Assembly: GCA_946222625.1 (NCBI GenBank)
Contig: CAMILJ010000071.1
Coordinates: 1 to 9,728, forward strand
DNA: 9,728 nucleotides
Reading direction: 5' to 3'
DNA from: an uncultured Corynebacterium sp.
GTDB lineage: Bacteria; Actinomycetota; Actinomycetes; Mycobacteriales; Mycobacteriaceae
Shown: piece by piece, positions 1-6,470 of the stretch
Layout of the letters: every line of letters starts with the position of its first letter
Numbering within the stretch: position 1 is the stretch's first letter
The notes under the pieces: model-generated
What the model saw: only the letters and a program-made list of their open reading frames with translations
Told to the model about the DNA's origin: nothing
Databases searched by the model: none
Translations under genes and position numbers: made by a program

Positions 1-1376
1 ATAAGCGCGCCATCGAGCACTACACCGACCTGCAGTACGTGCCGGAGCCGGAGTCGCTCCACGCCAATATTCGCCGCGTCGAGTCTGGTTGCACCGTTAC
101 TCTTCGTCCCGGCGAAAAAGTCGTGTCCGAGCGCTACTTCAAGCCTCGCTTCCCCATTCAGCCCGTTAAGCAGGGCGAAGAGCAAAAGCTCTTCGACAAG
201 ATTGCACGGGCGTTGGAGGATAGCGTCGAGAAGCACATGCGTGCCGATGTAACCGTAGGTTCCTTCCTGTCTGGCGGCATTGACTCCACTGCCATTGCGG
301 CGCTGGCCAAGCGGCACAATCCGAACCTGCTCACCTTCACTACTGGCTTCGAGCGGGAAGGCTATTCCGAGGTGGATGTCGCCGCCGAATCGGCAGAGGC
401 GATTGGTGTGGAGCACATCGTCAAAATCGTCTCCCCCGAGGAGTACGCCGACGCCGTCCCGAAGATCATGTGGTACTTGGACAACCCCGTTGCGGATCCT
501 TCCCTCGTCCCGCTGTACTTCGTTGCCCAGGAGGCCCGCAAACACGTCAAGGTGGTACTTTCCGGCGAAGGCGCAGACGAGCTCTTCGGTGGCTACACCA
601 TTTACAAGGAACCACTCTCGCTGGCTCCGTTTGAGAAGATTCCTTCCCCACTGCGCCGCGGATTGGGCAAGCTCTCACAGGTGCTCCCCGAAGGAATGAA
701 GGGCAAGTCCCTGCTCAACCGCGGTTCCATGACCATGGAGGAGCGCTACTACGGAAATGCTCGTTCCTTCAACTTCGAGCAGCTCCAGCGCGTCCTGCCC
801 TGGGCTAAACAGGAATGGGATCACCGCGAGGTCACCGCGCCGATTTATGCGCAGTCTCAAGACTTCGACCCGGTAGCCCGCATGCAGCACCTCGACCTAT
901 TTACGTGGATGCGCGGCGATATTCTGGTCAAGGCCGACAAGATGAACATGGCCAACTCACTGGAGCTGCGCGTGCCCTTCCTAGACAAGGAAGTGTTTAA
1001 GGTCGCGGAGACCATCCCCTACGATCTCAAGATTTCGCACGGCACCACCAAGTACGCCCTGCGCAAGGCCATGGAGCAGATCGTCCCTCCGCACGTGCTG
1101 CACCGCAAGAAGCTGGGCTTCCCGGTTCCCATGCGCCACTGGCTGGCGGGTGATGAACTCTATGGTTGGGCCCAGGACCAGATCACGGAATCTCAGACCG
1201 AGGACATCTTCAATAAGAAGGAAGTACTGGAGATGCTCAAGGAGCACCGCGACGGAGTATCCGATCACTCGCGCCGCTTGTGGACGGTTCTGTCCTTCAT
1301 GATCTGGCACGGCATCTTCGTGGAAGAGCGCATCGATCCCAAGATTGAGCAGCGCGATTATCCCGTGAAGCTCTAG
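1..1376 (+). CDS. asnB: Asparagine synthase-type glutamine amidotransferase (LtsA/AsnB), 5' end missing
   Basis: Partial gene: the frame is open from base 3 and reads KRAIEHYTDLQYVPEPESLH, so the GTG at 39 is an internal valine and the true start lies before the window. What remains is about 457 residues; the N-terminal Cys-nucleophile glutaminase domain is mostly missing. The C-terminal synthetase domain is intact: the ATP pyrophosphatase P-loop SGGIDS at bases 270-287, LSGEGADELFGGY ending at base 596, and the motif around KADKMNMANSLELRVPFLD near 930-990. In C. glutamicum the orthologue LtsA is known for lysozyme and temperature sensitivity of mutants and is implicated in amidating meso-diaminopimelate of peptidoglycan, rather than simply making asparagine. 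That role is inferred here from family and gene order. The stop is TAG at 1374-1376. True asparagine synthesis cannot be excluded from sequence. Confidence 0.93.
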   Translation, partial: KRAIEHYTDLQYVPEPESLHANIRRVESGCTVTLRPGEKVVSERYFKPRFPIQPVKQGEEQKLFDKIARALEDSVEKHMRADVTVGSFLSGGIDSTAIAALAKRHNPNLLTFTTGFEREGYSEVDVAAESAEAIGVEHIVKIVSPEEYADAVPKIMWYLDNPVADPSLVPLYFVAQEARKHVKVVLSGEGADELFGGYTIYKEPLSLAPFEKIPSPLRRGLGKLSQVLPEGMKGKSLLNRGSMTMEERYYGNARSFNFEQLQRVLPWAKQEWDHREVTAPIYAQSQDFDPVARMQHLDLFTWMRGDILVKADKMNMANSLELRVPFLDKEVFKVAETIPYDLKISHGTTKYALRKAMEQIVPPHVLHRKKLGFPVPMRHWLAGDELYGWAQDQITESQTEDIFNKKEVLEMLKEHRDGVSDHSRRLWTVLSFMIWHGIFVEERIDPKIEQRDYPVKL

Positions 1377-1389
1377 GGCCGACACCCCT

Positions 1390-1439
1390 CTTCTGGGCTA
1401 CTTCCAGAAGCAGCAAACGGTACCGGGAAACCGGTACCG
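1390..1439. other. Two tandem hairpins downstream of asnB
   Basis: The first hairpin pairs CTTCTGG (1390-1396) with CCAGAAG (1404-1410) around a 7-base loop. The second pairs CGGTACCGG (1418-1426) with CCGGTACCG (1431-1439), a perfect 9-bp stem closed by GAAA, a GNRA tetraloop when read on the plus strand. Neither is followed by a T-run, so they are not canonical intrinsic terminators. They probably form in the asnB 3' UTR, where they could protect the 3' end or assist termination at the downstream hairpin; that role is inference. Confidence 0.6.
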
Positions 1440-1450
1440 AAATGATTGAA

Positions 1451-1490
1451 GAATAAAAAAGCAAAGCCCTCGCCACGTGGCGAGGGCTTT
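1451..1490. terminator. Terminator between convergent asnB and erpA
   Basis: Bases 1463-1490 are a perfect 28-bp palindrome: a 12-bp stem AAAGCCCTCGCC with loop ACGT. Read on the minus strand it is followed by GCTTTTTTATTC (complement of 1451-1462), a good U-tract, so it is a canonical intrinsic terminator for the erpA-like gene. On the plus strand the stem ends in CTTT and continues GGTATAT, a weaker tail, but it can also stop asnB transcripts. Confidence 0.9.
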
Positions 1491-1510
1491 GGTATATCGT
1501 CTATGTGACT

Positions 1511-1855
1511 TTAATTGAAGGAGTCACCGCAAGCGCAGGAGCCACCAGCGTTGGGGTTATCGATGGTAAAGCCCTGTGCCTCAATGGTGTCAGAGAAGTC
1601 AATCTTGGCACCGGTGAGGTACGGGATGGACATCTTATCTACGACGAGGTTAACGCCGCCGATGGTATCCACCTTGTCACCATCCAGAGTGCGGTCATCG
1701 AAGTAGAGCTGGTAGCGCAGTCCTGCGCAGCCACCCGGCTGGACGGCGATGCGCAGCGAGAGATCATCGCGGCCCTCCTGCTCAAGCAAGGACTTTGCCT
1801 TGGCAGCAGCGGCCTCGGTCAGGATAACTCCGGTTGCAGACGCGGGAGCGGTCAT
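1511..1855 (-). CDS. erpA: HesB/IscA-type iron-sulfur cluster carrier (ErpA-like)
   Basis: A 114-residue A-type Fe-S carrier of normal family length. It has the three conserved cysteines: Cys43 in PGGCAGLRY and Cys107/Cys109 in the C-terminal CACGDSF motif, in the C-X(~63)-C-X-C spacing of the family. Such proteins accept [2Fe-2S] or [4Fe-4S] clusters from the Suf machinery and pass them to apo-enzymes in the cytoplasm. The LipA substrate pathway is a plausible client, since a lipoylated E2 is encoded nearby, but that is inference. The start at 1855 is supported by an AGAGGAG Shine-Dalgarno (complement of 1861-1867) five bases upstream. The gene is convergent with asnB and shares its terminator. 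M. tuberculosis has a homologue (Rv2204c) at the equivalent place. ErpA versus IscA/SufA naming cannot be settled from sequence. Confidence 0.93.
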   Translation of the reverse strand: MTAPASATGVILTEAAAAKAKSLLEQEGRDDLSLRIAVQPGGCAGLRYQLYFDDRTLDGDKVDTIGGVNLVVDKMSIPYLTGAKIDFSDTIEAQGFTIDNPNAGGSCACGDSFN

Positions 1856-1860
1856 AGTTT

Positions 1861-1876
1861 CTCCTCTTATATATAC
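1861..1876 (-). promoter_or_regulatory. erpA ribosome binding site and AT-rich candidate -10
   Basis: On the minus strand the sequence reads GTATATATAAGAGGAGAAACT before the ATG. AGGAG is a strong Shine-Dalgarno sequence. The TATATA run (about 1868-1875) resembles a -10 element, but it lies so close to the start that the leader would be only about 6-10 bases. Which TATATA register is used cannot be told. Confidence 0.35.
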
Positions 1877-2009
1877 GGAATTTTCTGGAGCCCACCCTAC
1901 CCCCTCACAAGAGAGGAAGAAAGGATGGCTCGCAGTCGAACAGTGTCGTGCTCTCTTTCCTCAACACCGGCTCCCGCGGGCCTATTCCCAGTATGTCCGT
2001 TCGACCTTG

Positions 2010-2022
2010 TACGCTAAACAGC
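2010..2022 (+). promoter_or_regulatory. Candidate leaderless promoter (-10) for the DUF3043-cobT unit
   Basis: TACGCT at 2010-2015 fits the actinobacterial TANNNT -10 pattern and is followed by AAACAGC and then the GTG start at 2023. The 7-base spacing would put the transcript start at or next to the start codon. No Shine-Dalgarno is present and no clear -35 is visible. Confidence 0.5.
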
Positions 2023-2715
2023 GTGAAACTTCCGTGGCAAAAAGATGACAAAGCTTCTTCCCCCGCCGAGCCGACCTCGGCGCCGGTAGAACAACCCGCT
2101 GCCGAGAAACCGCACCGCAAGGGCTACACGCCGCCGAAGGGCCGCCCCACGCCCAAGCGCGATGCGCAAGAAATCGCCCGCGGCGTCAAGCGCGATCCCC
2201 GAGGTATGTCGGATGCACAGCGCTACCAGCACCGCAAGGAGCTCAAGGCTTCCATGTCCAAGGCGGAGTGGAAGGAATACAAGCGCAAGGAGCGCCAAGA
2301 ATCCCGCGAGCGCAACAAGGTGGCACAGGAGCGCATGGCCGCTGGCGACGAGCGCTACCTGCTCGCCCGCGATAAGGGCGAGGTCCGCCGCTACGTGCGC
2401 GATTGGGTAGATTCCCGCCGCTTCATCAACGAGTGGGTCATGCCTTTTGCCATCGTGCTGCTGGTGCTCATGTTCGTCAGCACCCGGGACCCGCGCCTAT
2501 CCCAGATCATTTCTATCGGCGCCATGGCGGTCATCGTGGTCTTCGCGGTCGAGGGTTTCTGGCTCGCGCGCAAGTGCAATAACGCCGTACGCCTCAAGTT
2601 CCCCGGCACCACCGAGGCCGGTTTTGGCCTAGGCTTCTACGCGTACTCCCGCGCCTCCCAGCCGCGTAAGTGGCGCACCCCGCGCCCGCAGGTCGAGCGC
2701 GGAGCCACCGTCTAA
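2023..2715 (+). CDS. DUF3043-type two-TM membrane protein of unknown function
   Basis: A 230-residue protein if translated from the GTG at 2023, giving MKLPWQKDDK. I chose this over the longer frame from 1948 because the extra 25 residues look non-conserved and the KLPWQK opening matches relatives I recall. Residues 10-60 are Pro/Ala-rich and basic. Residues 60-130 are strongly charged (KAEWKEYKRKERQESRERNK) and likely helical. Two hydrophobic segments follow at about 138-153 and 160-181, separated by a short STRDPRLS loop, so both ends probably face the same side, likely the cytoplasm. The C-terminus is basic (KWRTPRPQ). No catalytic motif is visible and the function is unknown; Rv2203 at the equivalent M. 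tuberculosis position is also an uncharacterised membrane protein. It sits 12 bases before the cobT-like gene, so the two are probably co-transcribed. Confidence 0.85.
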   Translation: MKLPWQKDDKASSPAEPTSAPVEQPAAEKPHRKGYTPPKGRPTPKRDAQEIARGVKRDPRGMSDAQRYQHRKELKASMSKAEWKEYKRKERQESRERNKVAQERMAAGDERYLLARDKGEVRRYVRDWVDSRRFINEWVMPFAIVLLVLMFVSTRDPRLSQIISIGAMAVIVVFAVEGFWLARKCNNAVRLKFPGTTEAGFGLGFYAYSRASQPRKWRTPRPQVERGATV

Positions 2716-2727
2716 TCCGGAGGACAC

Positions 2728-3645
2728 ATGCCTGAATTCACCGCCGTTCCCCAGCTGCGCCCTTCAACCGCAGCTCAACCAAACCGCGTGGCAGAGATTG
2801 CCACGTGGTTGGCGGCAGCCCAGGATTCTTCGCAGGCTAAGCCCCTTCAGCGCCCCCGTGCCATTGTCTTTCTAAGCAATCCCGCTATCGCGGCACACAC
2901 CACCGACGACGGCGAGCTCACGCAGCACTCCCCTGCTGATGAGGAACGGTGGCGTGAGAATCTCTTTGGCGCTGCGCAGCGCGCGGGGGCAGGCATAGAC
3001 TTCGTCGAGTGCACCAGCGCAGAGTCCACCAGCGCTGAGCTTGGCGCCGCCTCCGCCGCCATGACCCCTGCGGAATTCGAGTCCTTCATCGATGTGGGCA
3101 TGGCCACGGCGGATCGTGAGATAGATTCCGGTTCCGACCTACTCATCGCGTCCGCTTGTGGCATCGATGACGCGACCGTCGCCGCAAGCCTTATGGGCCG
3201 GATTACCCACACCGAACCGGTGGCCATCGTGGGGACGAATACGCTCGCCAGCGCTATTACGGATGCGCAGTGGAAGACCCGCGTGAGCATTGTCCGTGAT
3301 TGCATGTTCCGCGCCCGCAACCTGGAGGGCTGGGAAGTTGTGCAGACCATCGGCACCCCGAGTGTGGCAGCACTAGTGGGTTTCATCGCCCAAGCCACGG
3401 CGCGGCGGACGCCGGTGCTTATCGACGGCCCCCTGGCCGCCACCGCCGCTGTCCTGGCCGAGCGCAGCGCCCCGGGTGTTAAGGGCTGGCTGCGCGCGGG
3501 AAGCACGGCCCCCGAACCGGCGTATGCCCTCGCTCTCAAGGAGCTAGGGCTAAATCCACTGCTCGATTTAAACCTGAGCGAAGGTTTCCCCCTCGGCGCG
3601 CTCGCGGCCCTGCCGCTGGTGCAGCTGGCCGCCGAGCTTGCCTAA
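2728..3645 (+). CDS. CobT-like protein (NaMN:DMB phosphoribosyltransferase family), shortened and probably divergent
   Basis: 305 residues; the family is usually about 350. Start ATG at 2728 with GGAGG (2719-2723) four bases upstream. CobT transfers ribose phosphate from nicotinate mononucleotide to dimethylbenzimidazole for the lower loop of cobalamin. Family resemblance is clear in the C-terminal half: TPVLIDGPLAATAAVLAERSAPG (about 228-250), GSTAPEPAYALAL, LGLNPLLDL and GALAALPLVQLA. Several hallmarks are altered: no GDHG-like motif near residue 50 (LSNPAI), GIDDATVAAS (145-154) where GIGNTTAAA is expected, GTPSVAAL (209-216) for the usual GG-x-E/D-x-AAM, and NLSEGFPLGAL (282-292) where the family has MRLGEGxGAL. 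No cobU or cobS gene adjoins it here. It may be a decayed or repurposed enzyme; reading frame and ribosome binding site are intact, so it is not an obvious pseudogene. Confidence 0.8.
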   Translation: MPEFTAVPQLRPSTAAQPNRVAEIATWLAAAQDSSQAKPLQRPRAIVFLSNPAIAAHTTDDGELTQHSPADEERWRENLFGAAQRAGAGIDFVECTSAESTSAELGAASAAMTPAEFESFIDVGMATADREIDSGSDLLIASACGIDDATVAASLMGRITHTEPVAIVGTNTLASAITDAQWKTRVSIVRDCMFRARNLEGWEVVQTIGTPSVAALVGFIAQATARRTPVLIDGPLAATAAVLAERSAPGVKGWLRAGSTAPEPAYALALKELGLNPLLDLNLSEGFPLGALAALPLVQLAAELA

Positions 3646-3657
3646 GCGAATTGCGCT

Positions 3658-4758
3658 CTAAGCCTCCACCAGCGTGTGCAGCCAGCCGTGAGTATCCTCA
3701 ACGGACCCGCGCTGGATACCGGTGAGGCGCTCACGCAAAGCCATCGTCGTGGCCCCTGCCTCATCGTTGTTGATGTGGAAATCAGTATCGGTGCCCATGA
3801 CGTGGCCCACCGGGGTAATGACGGCAGCGGTACCGCAGGCAAAGGCCTCCACCATCGCGCCGGAGGCAACGTCTTGCTCCCACTCCTTGTAGGTGATGCG
3901 TCGCTCTTCGACCTTCAAGCCCATATCTTCGGCCACCTGCAGCAGGGACTTGCGGGTAATGCCCGGAAGCAGCGAGCCCGACAACGCCGGAGTTACCAGA
4001 GTCTGGTTGCCCTCTTCGCCGTAGACAAAGGCCAGGTTCATACCGCCCATCTCCTCGATATAGGTGCGGTCGATGGCATCCAACCAGACCACCTGGTCGC
4101 AGCCCTTCTCCGCTGCCTGCGCCTGGGCCAGCAGGGAGGCTGCGTAGTTGCCGGCAAACTTGGCCGCACCCGTGCCGCCGGGGGCAGCGCGAACAAAGTC
4201 GGTGGATAGCCAGACGGACACCGGCTTAATGCCACCGGAGAAGTACGCGCCGGCCGGGGAGGCGATGACGACATAGCGGTAGGAGTGTGCCGGGTGCACG
4301 CCCAGGGAGACATCGGTAGCGATCATGAAGGGGCGGAAATACAGCGCTGCCTCGCCACCGGCCTCGGGGACCCAGGCCTCGTCGACGGCGACAAGCTGGC
4401 GCAGGGACTCAATGAACTCTTCTTCCGGAAGCTGCGGCATGGCCATGCGCTCCGCGGAAGCCTGCAGACGCTGCGCGTTCTGCTCCGGGCGGAAGGTGGC
4501 GATGCTGCCATCGGGCTGGCGGTAGGCCTTGATGCCCTCGAAGATGGCCTGGCCGTAATGAAAGACGGTGGACGCCGGATCCATGCTGAACGGTTCGTAA
4601 GGGCGCACCTGCGCGTCGTGCCATCCCTTGTCCTCAGTCCAGTCGATCGTCACCATATGGTCGGTGAAGTACTTACCAAAGCCCGGGTTCGCCAAAATCT
4701 CCTGCAGGCGCTCCGGGGAGGTGGGGTTGTCAGTTCGCGTCACGGTGTAATTCAACAT
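3658..4758 (-). CDS. ilvE: Branched-chain amino acid aminotransferase
   Basis: A 366-residue fold-type IV PLP enzyme of typical bacterial/mitochondrial BCAT length. It interconverts Leu, Ile and Val with their 2-oxo acids using glutamate/2-oxoglutarate in the cytoplasm. Visible signatures: FHYGQAIFEGIKAYR (66-80), substrate-side YFRPFMIAT (140-148), the PLP lysine Lys200 in GGTGAAKFAGNYAAS, EEMGGMN (235-241) of the class IV signature, and SGSLLPGITR (260-269) for the PLP phosphate. The ATG at 4758 is the first possible start after an in-frame TGA two codons upstream. The nearest purine-rich stretch (GGGGGAG) is 13 bases away, too far for a good Shine-Dalgarno; a leaderless start fits better. 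The gene converges on the cobT-like gene with a 12-base gap, and I see no terminator there. Confidence 0.97.
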   Translation of the reverse strand: MLNYTVTRTDNPTSPERLQEILANPGFGKYFTDHMVTIDWTEDKGWHDAQVRPYEPFSMDPASTVFHYGQAIFEGIKAYRQPDGSIATFRPEQNAQRLQASAERMAMPQLPEEEFIESLRQLVAVDEAWVPEAGGEAALYFRPFMIATDVSLGVHPAHSYRYVVIASPAGAYFSGGIKPVSVWLSTDFVRAAPGGTGAAKFAGNYAASLLAQAQAAEKGCDQVVWLDAIDRTYIEEMGGMNLAFVYGEEGNQTLVTPALSGSLLPGITRKSLLQVAEDMGLKVEERRITYKEWEQDVASGAMVEAFACGTAAVITPVGHVMGTDTDFHINNDEAGATTMALRERLTGIQRGSVEDTHGWLHTLVEA

Positions 4759-4765
4759 GTTTCAT

Positions 4766-4771
4766 AGCGTA
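4766..4771 (-). promoter_or_regulatory. Candidate leaderless -10 for ilvE
   Basis: TACGCT on the minus strand, followed by ATGAAAC and the ilvE ATG at 4758. Hexamer and 7-base spacing are the same as before the membrane protein gene at 2023. The ATG within the spacer is out of frame with ilvE. No -35 is evident. Confidence 0.45.
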
Positions 4772-4834
4772 CTCCCCCAACACCTATAGATATGCAGAAA
4801 TGCTCTAGCGACGTAGTCACCCCTTGAGCGCATC

Positions 4835-4871
4835 GCCCATCCGCGTTCCACATCATGGGCACGGGTAGGGT
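4835..4871 (+). promoter_or_regulatory. pepA candidate -10 with an upstream inverted repeat
   Basis: TAGGGT at 4866-4871 matches TANNNT and lies 41 bases before the GTG of pepA, giving a normal leader of about 34 bases that includes the AAGGAGG site (4901-4907). Just upstream, GCCCAT (4835-4840) and ATGGGC (4855-4860) form a 6-bp inverted repeat with a 14-base spacer, in a position where a regulator could bind. Both calls are by eye. Confidence 0.35.
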
Positions 4872-4912
4872 GTGAGGAGTATCCCATTGTCACTTTTCTC
4901 AAGGAGGACATC

Positions 4913-6412
4913 GTGGCTTCTACCACGTTCGAATTGCCCGCACGCGGCTCTTTCCCCACCGTTGAGCTGGCCAAAAAGGCCCCCAAGCAGGCGGACGCCC
5001 TGTTGATCGCAACCTTTGTTGGGGAGGCTGGGCTCGAGGTGCCGGGTACCTCCCTGCTCGGTTCCTCGGCGCTGCGCTCAACGTATGAGGCCCTCACCGC
5101 CGTGGGGGCGACGGGCAAGGCTGGGGAAATCGTGAAGGTCCCCGCCCCGCAAAAGGCGGGCGCCGCACAGGTCATCGCGCTGGGCCTGGGCGGTGTCGAG
5201 GAACTCGACGATGAAGCACTGCGCCGCGCAGCGGGCAGCGCCGCCCGTGCCACCACTGGCGTGGGCACCATCGTGACCACCCTCGCGGACTTCGGTGTCA
5301 GCGCCGCCGTCGAAGGGCTCATCCTTGGCGGCTACGCCTACCGCGGCATCCGCTCCACCGAGCTCACGGAGAAGGAACAGCCGGCCACCTTTGTCGTCGT
5401 GGCTGATAAGTCAGCCTCCGAGGAGTTCGAGGCCGCTCGCACCGTGGCAGAGTCTGTCTTGTTCACCCGTGACTTGGTGAATACCCCGGCGAACGAGCTC
5501 TACCCGGAGTCCTACGCCGCCATCCTTTCCAGCCAAGCCAAGGAAGCCGGACTTGACGTCGAGGTGCTCGATGAGAAGCAGTTGGCAAAGCAGGGCTTCG
5601 GTGGCATCTTGGCCGTGGGCAAGGGCTCGGCCCGCCCGCCGCGCTTGGTGCGCCTGAGCTGGAAGCCCAAGAAAGCCAAGAAGCACGTGGCCCTCGTGGG
5701 CAAGGGCATCACCTTCGATACCGGCGGCATTTCCCTGAAGCCGGGCAACGGTATGTGGGACATGATCTCGGATATGGGTGGCTCGGCTGCCATGGCGGCC
5801 ACCATCATCGCGGCTGCCAAGCTAAAGCTGCCGGTCCAGATCACCGCCACTCTGCCGCTGGCGGAGAACATGCCGGGCTCTGGCGCTACCCGCCCGGGCG
5901 ATGTCATTACCCACTACGTTGGGCTGACCTCAGAGGTGCTCAACACCGACGCCGAGGGCCGCCTCGTGCTTTCCGACGCCATCGCCCGCGCCAGCGAGGA
6001 TAAGCCAGATTACCTCATCGAGACCGCGACGCTTACCGGCGCACAGATCGTGGCTCTGGGCTCTCGCACCGCGGGCGTCATGGGCTCCGAGGTCTTCCGC
6101 GATCGCATCGCCGAAATCGGCCGCGAGGTGGGCGAAAACGCATGGGCGATGCCGCTGCTGGAAGAGCACGACGAGGAGATCAAGTCCCAGGCCGCAGACA
6201 TCCGCAACATCAACGCTAAGCGCGAGGGCGGCATGGAGTTTGCTGGCACGTACCTCAAGCAGTTCGTGGGCGAAGGCATCGAGTGGGCACACATCGATAT
6301 CGCCGGCCCCTCCTGGAACGGTTCCGCTCCGCGCGGCTACACCCCGAAGCGCGCCACCGGTGTGCCGGTGCGCACCGTGGTAGCAACCCTGCGCGAGATT
6401 GCAGAAGCCTAG
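4913..6412 (+). CDS. pepA: Leucyl aminopeptidase, M17 family
   Basis: A 499-residue cytosolic aminopeptidase with two metal ions that removes N-terminal residues, Leu preferred, from peptides. The GTG start at 4913 has a consensus AAGGAGG five bases upstream. The N-terminal regulatory half (1-160) is variable. The catalytic C-terminal domain carries the full M17 set: Lys264 and Asp269 in GKGITFDTGG, Lys276, Asp287 in SDMGG, and Asp346, Glu348 and Arg350 in the signature NTDAEGRL (344-351). These positions run a constant six residues below those I recall for E. coli PepA, so no active-site loss or internal indel is apparent. M17 enzymes are usually hexamers. The gene is divergent from ilvE and ends just before a hairpin shared with the 3' end of glsA. 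The M. tuberculosis counterpart at this locus is called pepB. Confidence 0.97.
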   Translation: MASTTFELPARGSFPTVELAKKAPKQADALLIATFVGEAGLEVPGTSLLGSSALRSTYEALTAVGATGKAGEIVKVPAPQKAGAAQVIALGLGGVEELDDEALRRAAGSAARATTGVGTIVTTLADFGVSAAVEGLILGGYAYRGIRSTELTEKEQPATFVVVADKSASEEFEAARTVAESVLFTRDLVNTPANELYPESYAAILSSQAKEAGLDVEVLDEKQLAKQGFGGILAVGKGSARPPRLVRLSWKPKKAKKHVALVGKGITFDTGGISLKPGNGMWDMISDMGGSAAMAATIIAAAKLKLPVQITATLPLAENMPGSGATRPGDVITHYVGLTSEVLNTDAEGRLVLSDAIARASEDKPDYLIETATLTGAQIVALGSRTAGVMGSEVFRDRIAEIGREVGENAWAMPLLEEHDEEIKSQAADIRNINAKREGGMEFAGTYLKQFVGEGIEWAHIDIAGPSWNGSAPRGYTPKRATGVPVRTVVATLREIAEA

Positions 6413-6439
6413 ATCAGAGCGTCTTCAATTCGGCTCCTC

Positions 6440-6470
6440 GTGTGAGCGGCTTTGGGCCGCTCACACTTCT
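6440..6470. terminator. Hairpin terminator between pepA and glsA
   Basis: GTGTGAGCGGC (6440-6450) pairs perfectly with GCCGCTCACAC (6456-6466) around a TTTGG loop, an 11-bp GC-rich stem. On the plus strand it is followed by TTCTTC, a modest T-rich tail suited to ending pepA. The TGA stop of glsA (complement of 6461-6463) is inside the stem, so the glsA coding end contributes one arm. On the minus strand there is no T-run. Confidence 0.75.

Noticed and set aside
39..41. GTG at 39 as the start of asnB
   Set aside because: The frame continues upstream to the window edge with typical conserved sequence (EHYTDLQYVPEPES), so this is an internal codon of a truncated gene.
1505..2017. Plus-strand 170-codon open frame across erpA
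   Set aside because: Antisense shadow of the erpA-like gene, whose cysteine motifs and Shine-Dalgarno are clear; only the last 30 codons were kept as a weak candidate small ORF.
1948..2022. N-terminal extension of the DUF3043 gene from ATG 1948
   Set aside because: No Shine-Dalgarno, no family-like sequence, and the GTG at 2023 begins with the KLPWQK opening and a well-placed -10.
2847..3539. Minus-strand 230-codon open frame opposite the cobT-like gene
   Set aside because: Low-complexity Ala/Ser/Arg composition, no ribosome binding site, and the plus strand shows clear CobT-family resemblance.
4759..4912. tRNA or small RNA in the ilvE-pepA intergenic region
   Set aside because: No cloverleaf, CCA end or strong hairpin with T-run; only promoter-like elements and a weak inverted repeat.
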